From Bacillota bacterium (GTDB lineage: Bacteria > Bacillota > Bacilli > Bacillales > Cytobacillaceae): a DNA stretch of 9,630 bases. The translations under genes and the position numbers were made by a program. Below are positions 1 through 5,829 of the stretch, one piece after another. The notes beneath the pieces are model-generated. The model did no database searches. It worked only from the letters and a program-made list of their open reading frames with translations, and had not been told where the DNA came from. Positions within the stretch are counted from its first letter, which is position 1. Each line of letters begins with the position of its first letter. The DNA lies in contig JAEWIG010000376.1 in the NCBI GenBank assembly GCA_023387295.1, positions 1 to 9,630 of the forward strand, read 5' to 3'.

Positions 1-46
1 GGACGAGGGTATATCTACATTACAGGATTCCTAAATAATGAATAAA

Positions 47-71
47 TCCTCATGTGCGACGCACATGAGGA
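47..71. repeat. Perfect inverted repeat (11-bp arms, 3-nt loop)
   Basis: Bases 47-57 are exactly complementary to 61-71, with GAC (58-60) as the loop. There is no T-run after it, so it is not a standard intrinsic terminator. It lies just upstream of the truncated 5S-like sequence, where the 5' half of a 5S gene would be expected. It may be part of a small inserted palindromic element or a relic of the rearrangement that removed the 5' half; this is inference. The flanking bases 1-46 and 72-112 resemble nothing I recognise. Confidence 0.6.
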
Positions 72-122
72 CGGAATGAGCGCAGCTGACGTAGAGATCC
101 GACGTTTATTCAAAGCCGAGGG

Positions 123-175
123 CAGCGTTGATGGTAGTTGGGGGCGCCCCCTGTGAGAGTAGGACGTCGCTAGGC
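123..175 (+). rRNA. 5S rRNA, 3' part only (apparent remnant)
   Basis: From CAGCG at 123 through the GGACGTCGC segment to about 175, the sequence follows the 3' half of Bacillus 5S rRNA. It includes the GATGGTAGT segment, the G5/C5 stem around 138-151 and the conserved CTGTGAGAGTAGGACG. An AAGC at 113-116 may be the edge of the homology. The 5' half is missing: there is no CACACCCGTTCCCAT-like segment upstream, and no strand complementary to the terminal GTCGCTAGGC to form helix I. A complete 5S gene is about 116 nt, so it would have to begin near base 60, where the sequence is unrelated. It is followed by a terminator, as real rrn ends are. It is probably a non-functional relic of rrn-operon recombination. 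Confidence 0.7.
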
Positions 176-180
176 AAATG

Positions 181-210
181 AAGAACAGCTAATGAGGCTG
201 TTCTTTTTTT
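181..210 (+). terminator. Rho-independent terminator after the 5S remnant
   Basis: A perfect 9-bp stem (181-189 with 197-205), a 7-nt loop and a run of seven T from 204. This is the typical end of an rRNA operon and supports the view that the 5S-like sequence marks the end of a former or degraded rrn operon. Confidence 0.85.
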
Positions 211-604
211 ATTTAGAAAATGTTCGTAAGAACATACATAATGAACATGAATAAGAGTAGTATTAAAAATTTTGTGTAGGACTGGATATTTAGAAAAATC
301 TAAGCACCATGTGATAAAAGGTTAGTCGTAACAGAATGAATTATTGTTAAGTAACTCATCTGATGGGGGAACTTTTGGGAGAAACATATGAATGAACAAA
401 GAAATATAAATCCTAATATAAGTTAGATGAGGGACAAGGTAGAATATATTTTTGACTAAAGGGTATACAGATAAAGCGATTCAAAATAATTAGTTGTAAG
501 AAATGGAGTGCATAAAGTTTGCACAATTTCTAGATATGTTATCGCAGTTTAACGGATAGTAAGACCCCCACTGATTTGAAGCTTCACTTTATTGATAAAC
601 AGGT
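211..604. other. AT-rich intergenic region without a recognisable gene
   Basis: About 390 bases with no coding frame of useful length. It holds a small palindrome at 220-235 (ATGTTC, GTAA, GAACAT). A 12-codon ATG frame at 388-426 follows a weak GGGAG, but it is too short to call. I found no convincing -35/-10 pair at normal spacing for the lipoprotein gene downstream, although its promoter must lie here. Some of the stretch may be decayed sequence. Confidence 0.5.
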
Positions 605-621
605 AAAGGAGGAATTAAGCT

Positions 622-1236
622 ATGATTAAAAAAATGAGAATGCCAGCTTTATTAACATTATTAGCAACTGCTTTGTTAGTATTAGGAGCCTGCTCAAACG
701 GAACGAATGATACCCTAGAGGAAAAAGAAGACAATAGTACTACTGGTATTGAAGAAAATAGAGAAGATTCAGAAGAAAAGGAGGGTATGGATCATAGTGA
801 TATGGAGATGTCTAGCTTAGGAGATGTCCCAGAAGGCTTAGAAGTGGAGGATGATCCATCCTATAAAATTGGAAGTAAAGCGATCATCCAGTCAGATCAT
901 ATGGAAGGGATGAAAGGGGCTGAAGCAACTATTGTTGGAGCATATGATACTACTGTTTATGCTATTTCCTATGATCCCACTGACGGCGGAGAAAGAGTAG
1001 AAGGTCATAAATGGGTGATTCATGAAGAAATTTCCGATGTCAGTGACGAACCTTTAGAACCAGAATCAGAAGTTACTATTAATGCCTCACATATGGAGGG
1101 TATGAATGGTGCAAAAGCAGTAATTGATTATGCTGAAGAAACAACTGTGTATATGGTTGATTTTACAACTTCTAGTGGTATTGAAGTAAAAAATCATAAA
1201 TGGGTTACAGAAAGTGAATTATCACCAATTGAATAA
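622..1236 (+). CDS. ydhK: YdhK-like lipoprotein with two DUF1541 repeats
   Basis: A 204-residue secreted lipoprotein. Residues 1-24 form a lipoprotein signal peptide: basic MIKKMR, a hydrophobic core, then lipobox LGAC with C24 as the lipidated residue. Mature protein should be tethered to the outer face of the cell membrane. Residues 25-80 are a very acidic, low-complexity linker with a Met/His stretch (GMDHSDMEM, 55-63). Two copies of one domain follow (about 83-137 and 148-200), each starting with HMEGM-x-GA (H93, H157) and ending with HKWV (H129, H192). This is the pattern of the YdhK/DUF1541 family, whose function is not established as far as I know. The conserved His/Met positions suggest metal binding, which is inference. 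The start is fixed by AAAGGAGG at 605-612, 9 nt before the ATG. The gene stands alone and ends at a strong terminator. Confidence 0.85.
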   Translation: MIKKMRMPALLTLLATALLVLGACSNGTNDTLEEKEDNSTTGIEENREDSEEKEGMDHSDMEMSSLGDVPEGLEVEDDPSYKIGSKAIIQSDHMEGMKGAEATIVGAYDTTVYAISYDPTDGGERVEGHKWVIHEEISDVSDEPLEPESEVTINASHMEGMNGAKAVIDYAEETTVYMVDFTTSSGIEVKNHKWVTESELSPIE

Positions 1237-1257
1237 TATAAGGCTTATTCTTTGGAT

Positions 1258-1306
1258 AAAAAATGACTCTCATTCATTTTTATAAATAAATGAGAGTCAT
1301 TTTTTC
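1258..1306 (+). terminator. Intrinsic terminator of the lipoprotein gene
   Basis: A long stem formed by AATGACTCTCATT (1262-1274) and its complement AATGAGAGTCATT (1289-1301). The stem can extend further around an AT-rich loop and is followed by a T-run to 1306. An A-run on the 5' side makes it potentially bidirectional. Confidence 0.85.
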
Positions 1307-1317
1307 TGTTTAATATT

Positions 1318-1402
1318 AAATCGTCGTCAGATTCATTGGACAAGCCTTGATTTTTCGAAGTAATCATCTGCGCAGAGAAATGAAGCTAATGACATTTACA
1401 TT
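1318..1402 (+). repeat. Degenerate palindromic repeat, copy A
   Basis: This is homologous, in inverted orientation, to the element at 5830-5908. By eye the left 30 bases (from AAATCGTCGTC) match 27 of 30 and the right 26 bases (GCGCAGAGAAATGAAGC onward) match about 22 of 26. The middle differs in length. The two ends of each copy are inverted repeats of each other, but the palindrome is decayed in this copy. No coding capacity. It looks like a small non-autonomous intergenic element. Confidence 0.7.
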
Positions 1403-1472
1403 TTGGGTTAGGTGCAGACCCTCATGATAGTTTTATATGAAAAATAAAATTCCAACTATGTATTCATTTCCC

Positions 1473-1501
1473 TTCGCAAATAGTATTTTCTCATGTAAAA
1501 T
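1473..1501 (+). promoter_or_regulatory. Weak candidate sigma-A promoter for yebE-yebG
   Basis: TTCGCA (1473-1478) and TAAAAT (1496-1501) are separated by 17 nt. The -35 matches the consensus at 4 of 6 positions and the -10 at 5 of 6. It lies 80 nt before the yebE start. The upstream gene is closed off by a terminator, so a promoter is needed somewhere in 1307-1565; this is the best pair I see. Confidence 0.3.
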
Positions 1502-1565
1502 GATGTTGATCAAAAAATATTATGAACAAAGTGGTCTAGCAAAATAACAATTAGGTGTATGGATA

Positions 1566-1575
1566 GAGGGGAGGA
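1566..1575 (+). promoter_or_regulatory. Ribosome binding site fixing a TTG start for yebE
   Basis: GAGGGGAGGA lies 6 nt before TTG 1582. The next in-frame ATG (1600) is 24 nt from this site, too far, so the TTG is the better start. Confidence 0.75.
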
Positions 1576-1581
1576 CTAGAA

Positions 1582-2127
1582 TTGCTTGAAAATAGCTATA
1601 TGATGGTTATCATTATCTTAACCATTAACATTGTATATGTTTCCTTTTTTACGATTAGAATGATTTTAACATTGAAAGGCCAGCGGTATTTAGCTGCCTT
1701 TATTAGTTGTATTGAGGTTATTATTTATGTTGTTGGGCTAAGACTTGTGCTTGATAATCTTAATGAAATTCAGAACTTAATAGCATATGCGGTTGGTTAT
1801 GGGATTGGTGTTATTGTTGGAATGAAAATAGAGGAAAAGCTAGCTTTAGGGTATATTACGGTTAATGTCATCACAAAAGAAAGTGATAAGGATTTGCCAA
1901 CAATGCTAAGGAATAAAGGATATGGGGTAACGGATTGGGCAGCTAATGGTCTTGAAGGTGACCGAATGGCTCTACAAATTTTGACACCAAGAAAATATGA
2001 GCTTAAGCTTTATCAAACTATAAAAGAGCTTGATCCGAAAGCATTTATTATTGCGTATGAGCCAAAGACCATTCATGGTGGATTTTGGGTTAAATCAGTA
2101 AAGAAAGGAAAGTTGTTTGGTGAGTAA
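1582..2127 (+). CDS. yebE: UPF0316 (DUF2179/DUF5698) membrane protein YebE
   Basis: A 181-residue protein close in length to B. subtilis YebE. The N-terminal half is hydrophobic, with three likely membrane segments (about residues 7-27, 36-57 and 62-83; the last is glycine-rich, GYGIGVIVGMKIEEKLALG). The C-terminal half (about 90-181) is a soluble DUF2179-type domain with the typical LRNKGYGVTDWAANG and GDRMALQILTPRK segments. The biochemical function of the family is unknown; DUF2179 domains are also found in other small bacterial membrane proteins. Translation should start at TTG 1582. The gene overlaps the 5' end of yebG by a few bases, so the two are probably translationally coupled. In Bacillus this pair commonly sits just upstream of the pur operon, but the PurBox and pur promoter lie after yebG, so it is a separate transcription unit. 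Confidence 0.88.
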   Translation: MLENSYMMVIIILTINIVYVSFFTIRMILTLKGQRYLAAFISCIEVIIYVVGLRLVLDNLNEIQNLIAYAVGYGIGVIVGMKIEEKLALGYITVNVITKESDKDLPTMLRNKGYGVTDWAANGLEGDRMALQILTPRKYELKLYQTIKELDPKAFIIAYEPKTIHGGFWVKSVKKGKLFGE

Positions 2128-2326
2128 AGGAAAAAAGAAAATGGTGTTTGAAGTCCAAGAAAATGAAACGATTGATCAATGTCTTGATCGGATAAAACAA
2201 GCTGGTTATACACCGATGAGAAGGATGGAAAAACCAATTTTCCAAGAGGTTAAAAAAGGAAATTCTGTTGACTATGAGCCGATTGGGCGACAAATCATAT
2301 TTGAAGCTACAGCAATAGAAGAATAA
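2120..2326 (+). CDS. yebG: NETI-motif small protein YebG
   Basis: A 68-residue, charged, soluble protein with no signal peptide or membrane segment. After a lysine-rich start (SKGKKK) comes FEVQENETIDQCLDRI, which carries the ENETI signature of the YebG 'NETI motif' family. The segment GYTPMRRMEKPIFQEV follows. Function unknown. The start is uncertain: TTG 2117, GTG 2120 and ATG 2141 are all in frame. I chose GTG because a purine-rich AAAGAAAGGAAAG lies about 8 nt upstream. All but the ATG choice overlap the end of yebE, pointing to coupling. The stop codon almost touches the first PurBox, so the pur operator begins immediately after the gene. Confidence 0.82.
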   Translation: MSKGKKKMVFEVQENETIDQCLDRIKQAGYTPMRRMEKPIFQEVKKGNSVDYEPIGRQIIFEATAIEE

Positions 2327-2369
2327 AACACGAACGTTAAATTTGTTTTAGTTGAAAATGTTCGATTTT
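2326..2369 (+). promoter_or_regulatory. PurBox inverted pair, predicted PurR operator
   Basis: Two PurBox-like sites face each other. Box 1 is about 2326-2338 with core CGAAC at 2331-2335. Box 2 is about 2357-2369 on the opposite strand, read as GTTCG at 2360-2364. The cores are set in A/T runs as in the B. subtilis consensus AWWWCCGAACWWT, and the gap of about 18 nt is close to the usual 16-17. The pair lies directly upstream of the -35, where PurR represses pur operons; PRPP is the known inducer in B. subtilis. Confidence 0.75.
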
Positions 2370-2373
2370 AAAG

Positions 2374-2403
2374 TTGACATAGCCACGCACTAATTGTTAA
2401 GAT
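2374..2403 (+). promoter_or_regulatory. Sigma-A promoter of the pur operon
   Basis: A perfect -35 TTGACA (2374-2379), an 18-nt spacer and TAAGAT (2398-2403) as -10. This predicts a start near 2410, about 25 nt before the riboswitch and about 80 nt after the far PurBox. An alternative pair, TTGTTA (2394-2399) and TATAAA (2416-2421) with a 16-nt spacer, would start transcription near 2428. It is less consistent with the operator position. Confidence 0.75.
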
Positions 2404-2434
2404 GTGACTAGATAGTATAAAAGAATATAAATAC

Positions 2435-2505
2435 CCCTCGTATAATAATGGGAATATGGCCCATACGTTTCTACCCTATAACCGTAAATTATTGGACTAT
2501 GAGGG
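2435..2505 (+). ncRNA. Purine riboswitch aptamer, guanine class
   Basis: All three helices are visible. P1 pairs 2435-2442 with 2498-2505. P2 is ATGGG/CCCAT enclosing AATATGG. P3 encloses CCGTAAA. The joining segments TATAAT, GTTTCTACC and GGACTATG are the conserved binding-core sequences. The specificity base (C74 of the xpt aptamer) is C2497, which predicts guanine/hypoxanthine rather than adenine as ligand. Placed upstream of purE, it should lower operon read-through when guanine is plentiful. P3 has one U-U mismatch but is otherwise normal. Confidence 0.95.
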
Positions 2506-2529
2506 AAAGCTGATACACCCAGGTATCAT

Positions 2530-2588
2530 AAGGAAGAATATTCTAGTATAGCATTCTTAAGTAATGCTAATTGAAAGTATTCTTTTTT
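2530..2588 (+). terminator. First terminator-like hairpin after the aptamer
   Basis: Bases 2530-2542 pair with 2576-2588 (13 bp including three G-U pairs). An inner perfect 7-bp hairpin TAGCATT/AATGCTA sits at 2549-2555 and 2563-2569. The 3' arm ends in six T (2583-2588). The stem is AU-rich, so it is either a weak terminator or a structural part of the expression platform. A separate 6-bp hairpin TGATAC/GTATCA (2511-2528) precedes it. Confidence 0.5.
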
Positions 2589-2604
2589 CCCTATGGTTTA
2601 TTTT

Positions 2605-2658
2605 AGCCCGGACAGATTGCTTTCTCTTACTAGAAGAAAGGATCTGTTCGGGCTTTTT
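2605..2658 (+). terminator. Main riboswitch-linked intrinsic terminator
   Basis: A strong 13-bp stem (2605-2617 with 2642-2654, one G-U pair), then an inner 6-bp stem CTTTCT/AGAAAG (2620-2625 with 2635-2640), and a T-run to 2658. Its position between the guanine aptamer and purE makes it the likely premature stop of the pur leader transcript. I find no obvious sequence that pairs with its 5' arm. Confidence 0.85.
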
Positions 2659-2697
2659 ATATGAGATTAAAAAGTATAAATATATTGAATTAGATGA

Positions 2698-2849
2698 GTG
2701 TCTAGCTCCAGCGCCTAGCGTCTAGTGGACTTCCTACCCTCTCCCTACGATAAGTCAACATCGACTCGTTTTCACTCGTCGTGTTTCCTTTATCTCAGTC
2801 GAGAGCACTCCAGTCCATACGTCGCTAAGCGAGGCGCTTCCGCTTTTCT
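2698..2849. repeat. Bacillaceae-type intergenic repeat, long nested hairpin
   Basis: The ends GTCTAGCTCCAGCGCCTAGC and GGCGCTTCCGCTTTTCT are ones I recognise from an intergenic repeat common in Bacillaceae genomes. Five pairs of complementary blocks are nested in order: 2710-2716/2832-2838, 2726-2731/2812-2817, 2739-2743/2801-2805, 2749-2753/2790-2794 and 2758-2765/2778-2784 (one bulge). The whole element can therefore fold into one long imperfect hairpin. It lies in the pur leader, after the terminator and ending about 8 nt before the purE ribosome binding site. It has no coding capacity. Confidence 0.8.
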
Positions 2850-2867
2850 AATAAATGGAGGCTACTA

Positions 2868-3356
2868 ATGAACGTACAAGTTGGGGTTATTATGGGAAGC
2901 AAGTCCGATTGGGAAACAATGAAGCATGCTTGTGAAATCCTGGATGAACTAGAAATTACATATGAAAAAAAAGTCGTTTCTGCTCATCGCACTCCAGATT
3001 TAATGTTTCAATATGCAGCTGACGCAAGAAATAGAGGAATAAAAGTGATTATTGCTGGAGCTGGAGGGGCGGCACATCTTCCAGGAATGGTAGCAGCGAA
3101 AACAACGCTTCCGGTTATTGGTGTTCCTGTCCAGTCAAAAGCATTAAATGGTTTAGATTCATTACTCTCCATTGTCCAAATGCCAGGCGGTGTACCTGTA
3201 GCAACGGTTGCCATTGGAAAAGCAGGTGCCGTAAACGCAGGACTACTAGCTGCACAAGTAATTAGTACGTTTGATGCTAATATTGCAAATCGCTTAGAAG
3301 AGAAACGAGAGAAGACGAAACAAGAAGTGTTAGAAAGTAGTGATGAACTTGTCTAA
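2868..3356 (+). CDS. purE: N5-carboxyaminoimidazole ribonucleotide mutase PurE
   Basis: Class I PurE, 162 residues, the usual Bacillus length. It moves the carboxyl group of N5-CAIR to carbon to give CAIR, working after PurK in the cytoplasm; the family forms octamers. Visible motifs are the phosphate-binding GSKSD (10-14), SAHRTP (38-43) with the family's active-site His at H40, AGGAAHLPGM (65-74) with H70, PVQS (87-90) and MPGGVPVATVAIG (105-117). The ATG is fixed by GGAGG at 2857-2861, 6 nt upstream. It is the first gene of the operon and its 3' end overlaps purK. The unusual feature is the long leader: almost 460 nt lie between the predicted transcription start and the start codon, with the riboswitch and an inserted repeat in it. 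Confidence 0.97.
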   Translation: MNVQVGVIMGSKSDWETMKHACEILDELEITYEKKVVSAHRTPDLMFQYAADARNRGIKVIIAGAGGAAHLPGMVAAKTTLPVIGVPVQSKALNGLDSLLSIVQMPGGVPVATVAIGKAGAVNAGLLAAQVISTFDANIANRLEEKREKTKQEVLESSDELV

Positions 3357-4491
3357 TAGAGTTATCTTGCCAGGCCAAACAATTGGAATTATCGGCGGTG
3401 GTCAATTAGGTCGGATGATGGCAATCGCTGCAAAAGCGCAAGGATTTAGAATTGCTGTCTTAGATCCGACGGAAGATTCCCCATGTGGTCAGGTTGCTGA
3501 CTATAAGATAATCGGCGAATACGGGAGTTTAAGTGCCATTCAGGAATTAGCAAACGTATCCGATGTTATTACCTATGAATTTGAGAATATTAATGCAGAA
3601 GCTTTGAATTGGCTTCATCAAAAAGCATATGTTCCTCAAGGAACCTCATTATTAGAAATTACGCAAGATAGAATGACTGAAAAGGCTGCTATTCAAAAAG
3701 CGGGCGCAGAAGTTGCACCATATGCCGTAATCAACAGTATTCAAGATATCTATACTAGTATAGACAACCTCGGCCTCCCAGCAGTATTAAAAACCTCAAG
3801 AGGCGGCTACGATGGAAAAGGCCAATTTGTGATTAAAAATAAGGAAGAAATTATCGAAGCAGCTACTCTCCTTGAAAAAGGAGACTGCGTACTCGAAAAA
3901 TGGATTCCTTTTGAAAAAGAAATCTCAGTGATTATTTGCCGCAGCGTCTCTGGTGAAATAGCCGTTTTTCCAGTAGGAGAAAATCTTCATCAAGACAATA
4001 TACTTCATCAAACGATTGTACCAGCTAGAATAACGAAATATGCAGAGGAAAAAGCACTCCAAATAGCAACACAGCTTGCCGAAGCTTTTGAGCTTGTAGG
4101 AACACTAGCAGTTGAAATGTTCCTTACAGCAGATGAACATATTTATGTTAATGAACTGGCACCAAGACCTCATAATTCAGGACATTATTCAATTGAAGCA
4201 TGTGAAACCTCACAATTTGAACAGCATATTCGAGCCATTTGCAATTGGCCTCTAGGAAAAACAGATTTATTAAAACCAGCCGTAATGGTCAATATATTAG
4301 GAGAACACCAAGAAGCATTACTAGAGAAAATTCCTACTTTAGATAATTGGAAAATACATTTATACGGGAAAAAAGATGCAAAATTTAAACGAAAAATGGG
4401 TCATGTTACCCTCTTGCAAGAATCAGTGGAAATCGCATTAAATGATGTAGAGAACAGTGGTATTTGGTCTATTTCGACAAATGCCAACTAG
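3343..4491 (+). CDS. purK: N5-carboxyaminoimidazole ribonucleotide synthetase PurK
   Basis: An ATP-grasp enzyme of 382 residues that uses ATP and bicarbonate to convert AIR to N5-CAIR, the substrate of PurE. Numbering from the GTG at 3340 (ATG numbering is one lower), the N-terminal nucleotide-like fold starts with GIIGGGQLGRMM (16-27). The ATP-grasp part has KTSRGGYDGKGQ (151-162) and the metal/ATP-binding NELAPRPHNSGHY (271-283). The C-terminal segment has YGKKDAKFKRKMGHV (342-356). I prefer ATG 3343 over GTG 3340; the two codons are adjacent and there is only a weak GAAAG upstream. The start lies inside purE (14-nt overlap), so translation is probably coupled to purE. Confidence 0.96.
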   Translation: MNLSNRVILPGQTIGIIGGGQLGRMMAIAAKAQGFRIAVLDPTEDSPCGQVADYKIIGEYGSLSAIQELANVSDVITYEFENINAEALNWLHQKAYVPQGTSLLEITQDRMTEKAAIQKAGAEVAPYAVINSIQDIYTSIDNLGLPAVLKTSRGGYDGKGQFVIKNKEEIIEAATLLEKGDCVLEKWIPFEKEISVIICRSVSGEIAVFPVGENLHQDNILHQTIVPARITKYAEEKALQIATQLAEAFELVGTLAVEMFLTADEHIYVNELAPRPHNSGHYSIEACETSQFEQHIRAICNWPLGKTDLLKPAVMVNILGEHQEALLEKIPTLDNWKIHLYGKKDAKFKRKMGHVTLLQESVEIALNDVENSGIWSISTNAN

Positions 4492-4510
4492 TCGAATTTT
4501 ATAGAAAAGA

Positions 4511-4517
4511 GTGGAGG
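4511..4517 (+). promoter_or_regulatory. Ribosome binding site that decides the purB start
   Basis: GTGGAGG includes an in-frame GTG that could be mistaken for the start. Because it contains the GGAGG Shine-Dalgarno core, 8 nt from ATG 4526, it is the ribosome site and translation begins at the ATG. Confidence 0.85.
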
Positions 4518-4525
4518 ATTTAAAC

Positions 4526-5818
4526 ATGATTGAAAGGTATACTCGCCCCGAAATGGGAGCTATTTGGACAGAACAAAATCGTTTTCAGGCATGGCTTGAG
4601 GTTGAGATTCTAGCCTGTGAAGCATGGGCTGAGTTAGGCGATATTCCAAAAGAGGATGTCCAAAAAATCCGTGAAAATGCTTCATTTGACATAGAACGCA
4701 TCAATGAGATTGAACTAGAGACGAGACATGACGTTGTGGCGTTTACGAGAGCTGTTTCTGAAACACTTGGTGAGGAGCGTAAATGGGTTCATTACGGTTT
4801 AACATCAACAGATGTCGTTGATACGGCACTTTCATACTTAATTAAACAAGCAAATGATATTCTACTTAAAGATTTAGAAAATTTTGTTGAGATTTTAAAA
4901 AATAAAGCGATCGAAAATAAATATACCGTGATGATGGGCCGCACACATGGAGTCCATGCAGAACCAACAACATTTGGTTTAAAGCTAGCCCTATGGTATG
5001 AGGAAATGAAACGTAATCTAGAACGCTTTAAAGAAGCAGCAGCTGGGGTTGAATTCGGAAAAATCTCTGGAGCTGTTGGTACATATGCAAATATCAATCC
5101 GTTTGTTGAAAAATATGTTTGCGAAAAGCTAGGAATTAAGCCGGCACCGATTTCAACACAAACATTACAGCGCGATCGCCATGCACATTACATGGGTGCC
5201 ATTGCTTTAATTGCCACATCAATAGAAAAATTTGCAACCGAAGTTCGTGGCCTGCAAAAGAGTGAAACACGAGAAGTGGAGGAGTTTTTCGCTAAAGGTC
5301 AAAAGGGTTCATCGGCCATGCCCCATAAGCGCAATCCGATTGGTTCAGAAAATATGACGGGAATGGCAAGAGTGATTCGTGGCTATATGATGACTGCTTA
5401 TGAAAACGTAGCATTATGGCATGAACGCGATATTTCTCATTCCTCAGCTGAAAGAATTATTATTCCAGATGCGACAATCGCCTTGAACTATATGCTTAAT
5501 CGATTTGGAAATATCGTAAAGAACTTAACGGTCTTCCCTGAAAATATGAAGCGTAATATGGATCGGACGCTTGGCTTAATTTATTCACAGCGTGTCCTCC
5601 TCGCACTTATCGATAAAGGGCTAACTCGTGAGGAAGCATATGATACGGTTCAGCCACGAGCAATGGAAGCATGGGAAAAGCAGGTCCATTTCCGTAGCCT
5701 TGTTGAGCAAGACGAAACGATTTCGTCTAAGCTATCAGCCGAAGAAATTGACGATTGCTTCGATTATCACTACCACCTCAAGCATGTAGATACGATTTTT
5801 GAAAGATTAGGCTTATAA
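4526..5818 (+). CDS. purB: Adenylosuccinate lyase PurB
   Basis: A 430-residue member of the fumarase/aspartase superfamily, usually a homotetramer. It removes fumarate twice in purine synthesis: SAICAR to AICAR, and adenylosuccinate to AMP. From ATG 4526 the start MIERYTRPEM matches the Bacillus family start. Residues shown to matter in the B. subtilis enzyme are all present at the same numbers: H68 (TRHDVV), H89 (KWVHYG), H141 (GRTHGVHAEP), K268 and E275. The last two lie in the signature loop SSAMPHKRNPIGSE (262-275). TSTD (93-96) and TQTLQRDRH are also intact. The gap to purK is 34 nt, and no terminator or promoter is evident, so it belongs to the same operon. The 171 bases after it, before purC, contain an inserted repeat. 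Confidence 0.97.
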   Translation: MIERYTRPEMGAIWTEQNRFQAWLEVEILACEAWAELGDIPKEDVQKIRENASFDIERINEIELETRHDVVAFTRAVSETLGEERKWVHYGLTSTDVVDTALSYLIKQANDILLKDLENFVEILKNKAIENKYTVMMGRTHGVHAEPTTFGLKLALWYEEMKRNLERFKEAAAGVEFGKISGAVGTYANINPFVEKYVCEKLGIKPAPISTQTLQRDRHAHYMGAIALIATSIEKFATEVRGLQKSETREVEEFFAKGQKGSSAMPHKRNPIGSENMTGMARVIRGYMMTAYENVALWHERDISHSSAERIIIPDATIALNYMLNRFGNIVKNLTVFPENMKRNMDRTLGLIYSQRVLLALIDKGLTREEAYDTVQPRAMEAWEKQVHFRSLVEQDETISSKLSAEEIDDCFDYHYHLKHVDTIFERLGL

Positions 5819-5829
5819 AAACAATCATG

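Noticed and set aside
220..235. Palindrome ATGTTC-GTAA-GAACAT as a possible LexA/SOS or PurR operator
   Set aside because: The half-sites are in the opposite order to the Bacillus LexA box (CGAAC-N4-GTTCG), there is no adjacent promoter, and a single short palindrome in AT-rich DNA is weak evidence.
388..426. A 12-codon ATG reading frame behind a GGGAG
   Set aside because: Too short, weak ribosome site, no recognisable peptide and no sign of regulation of a downstream gene.
2090..2293. Minus-strand frame across yebG
   Set aside because: It is the antisense shadow of yebG, has no ribosome site that I can see, and yebG has the recognisable NETI motif.
4511..4525. GTG 4511 as the purB start, adding five residues
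   Set aside because: The GTG is part of the Shine-Dalgarno sequence itself, and ATG 4526 gives the family N-terminus and residue numbers matching the known catalytic positions.
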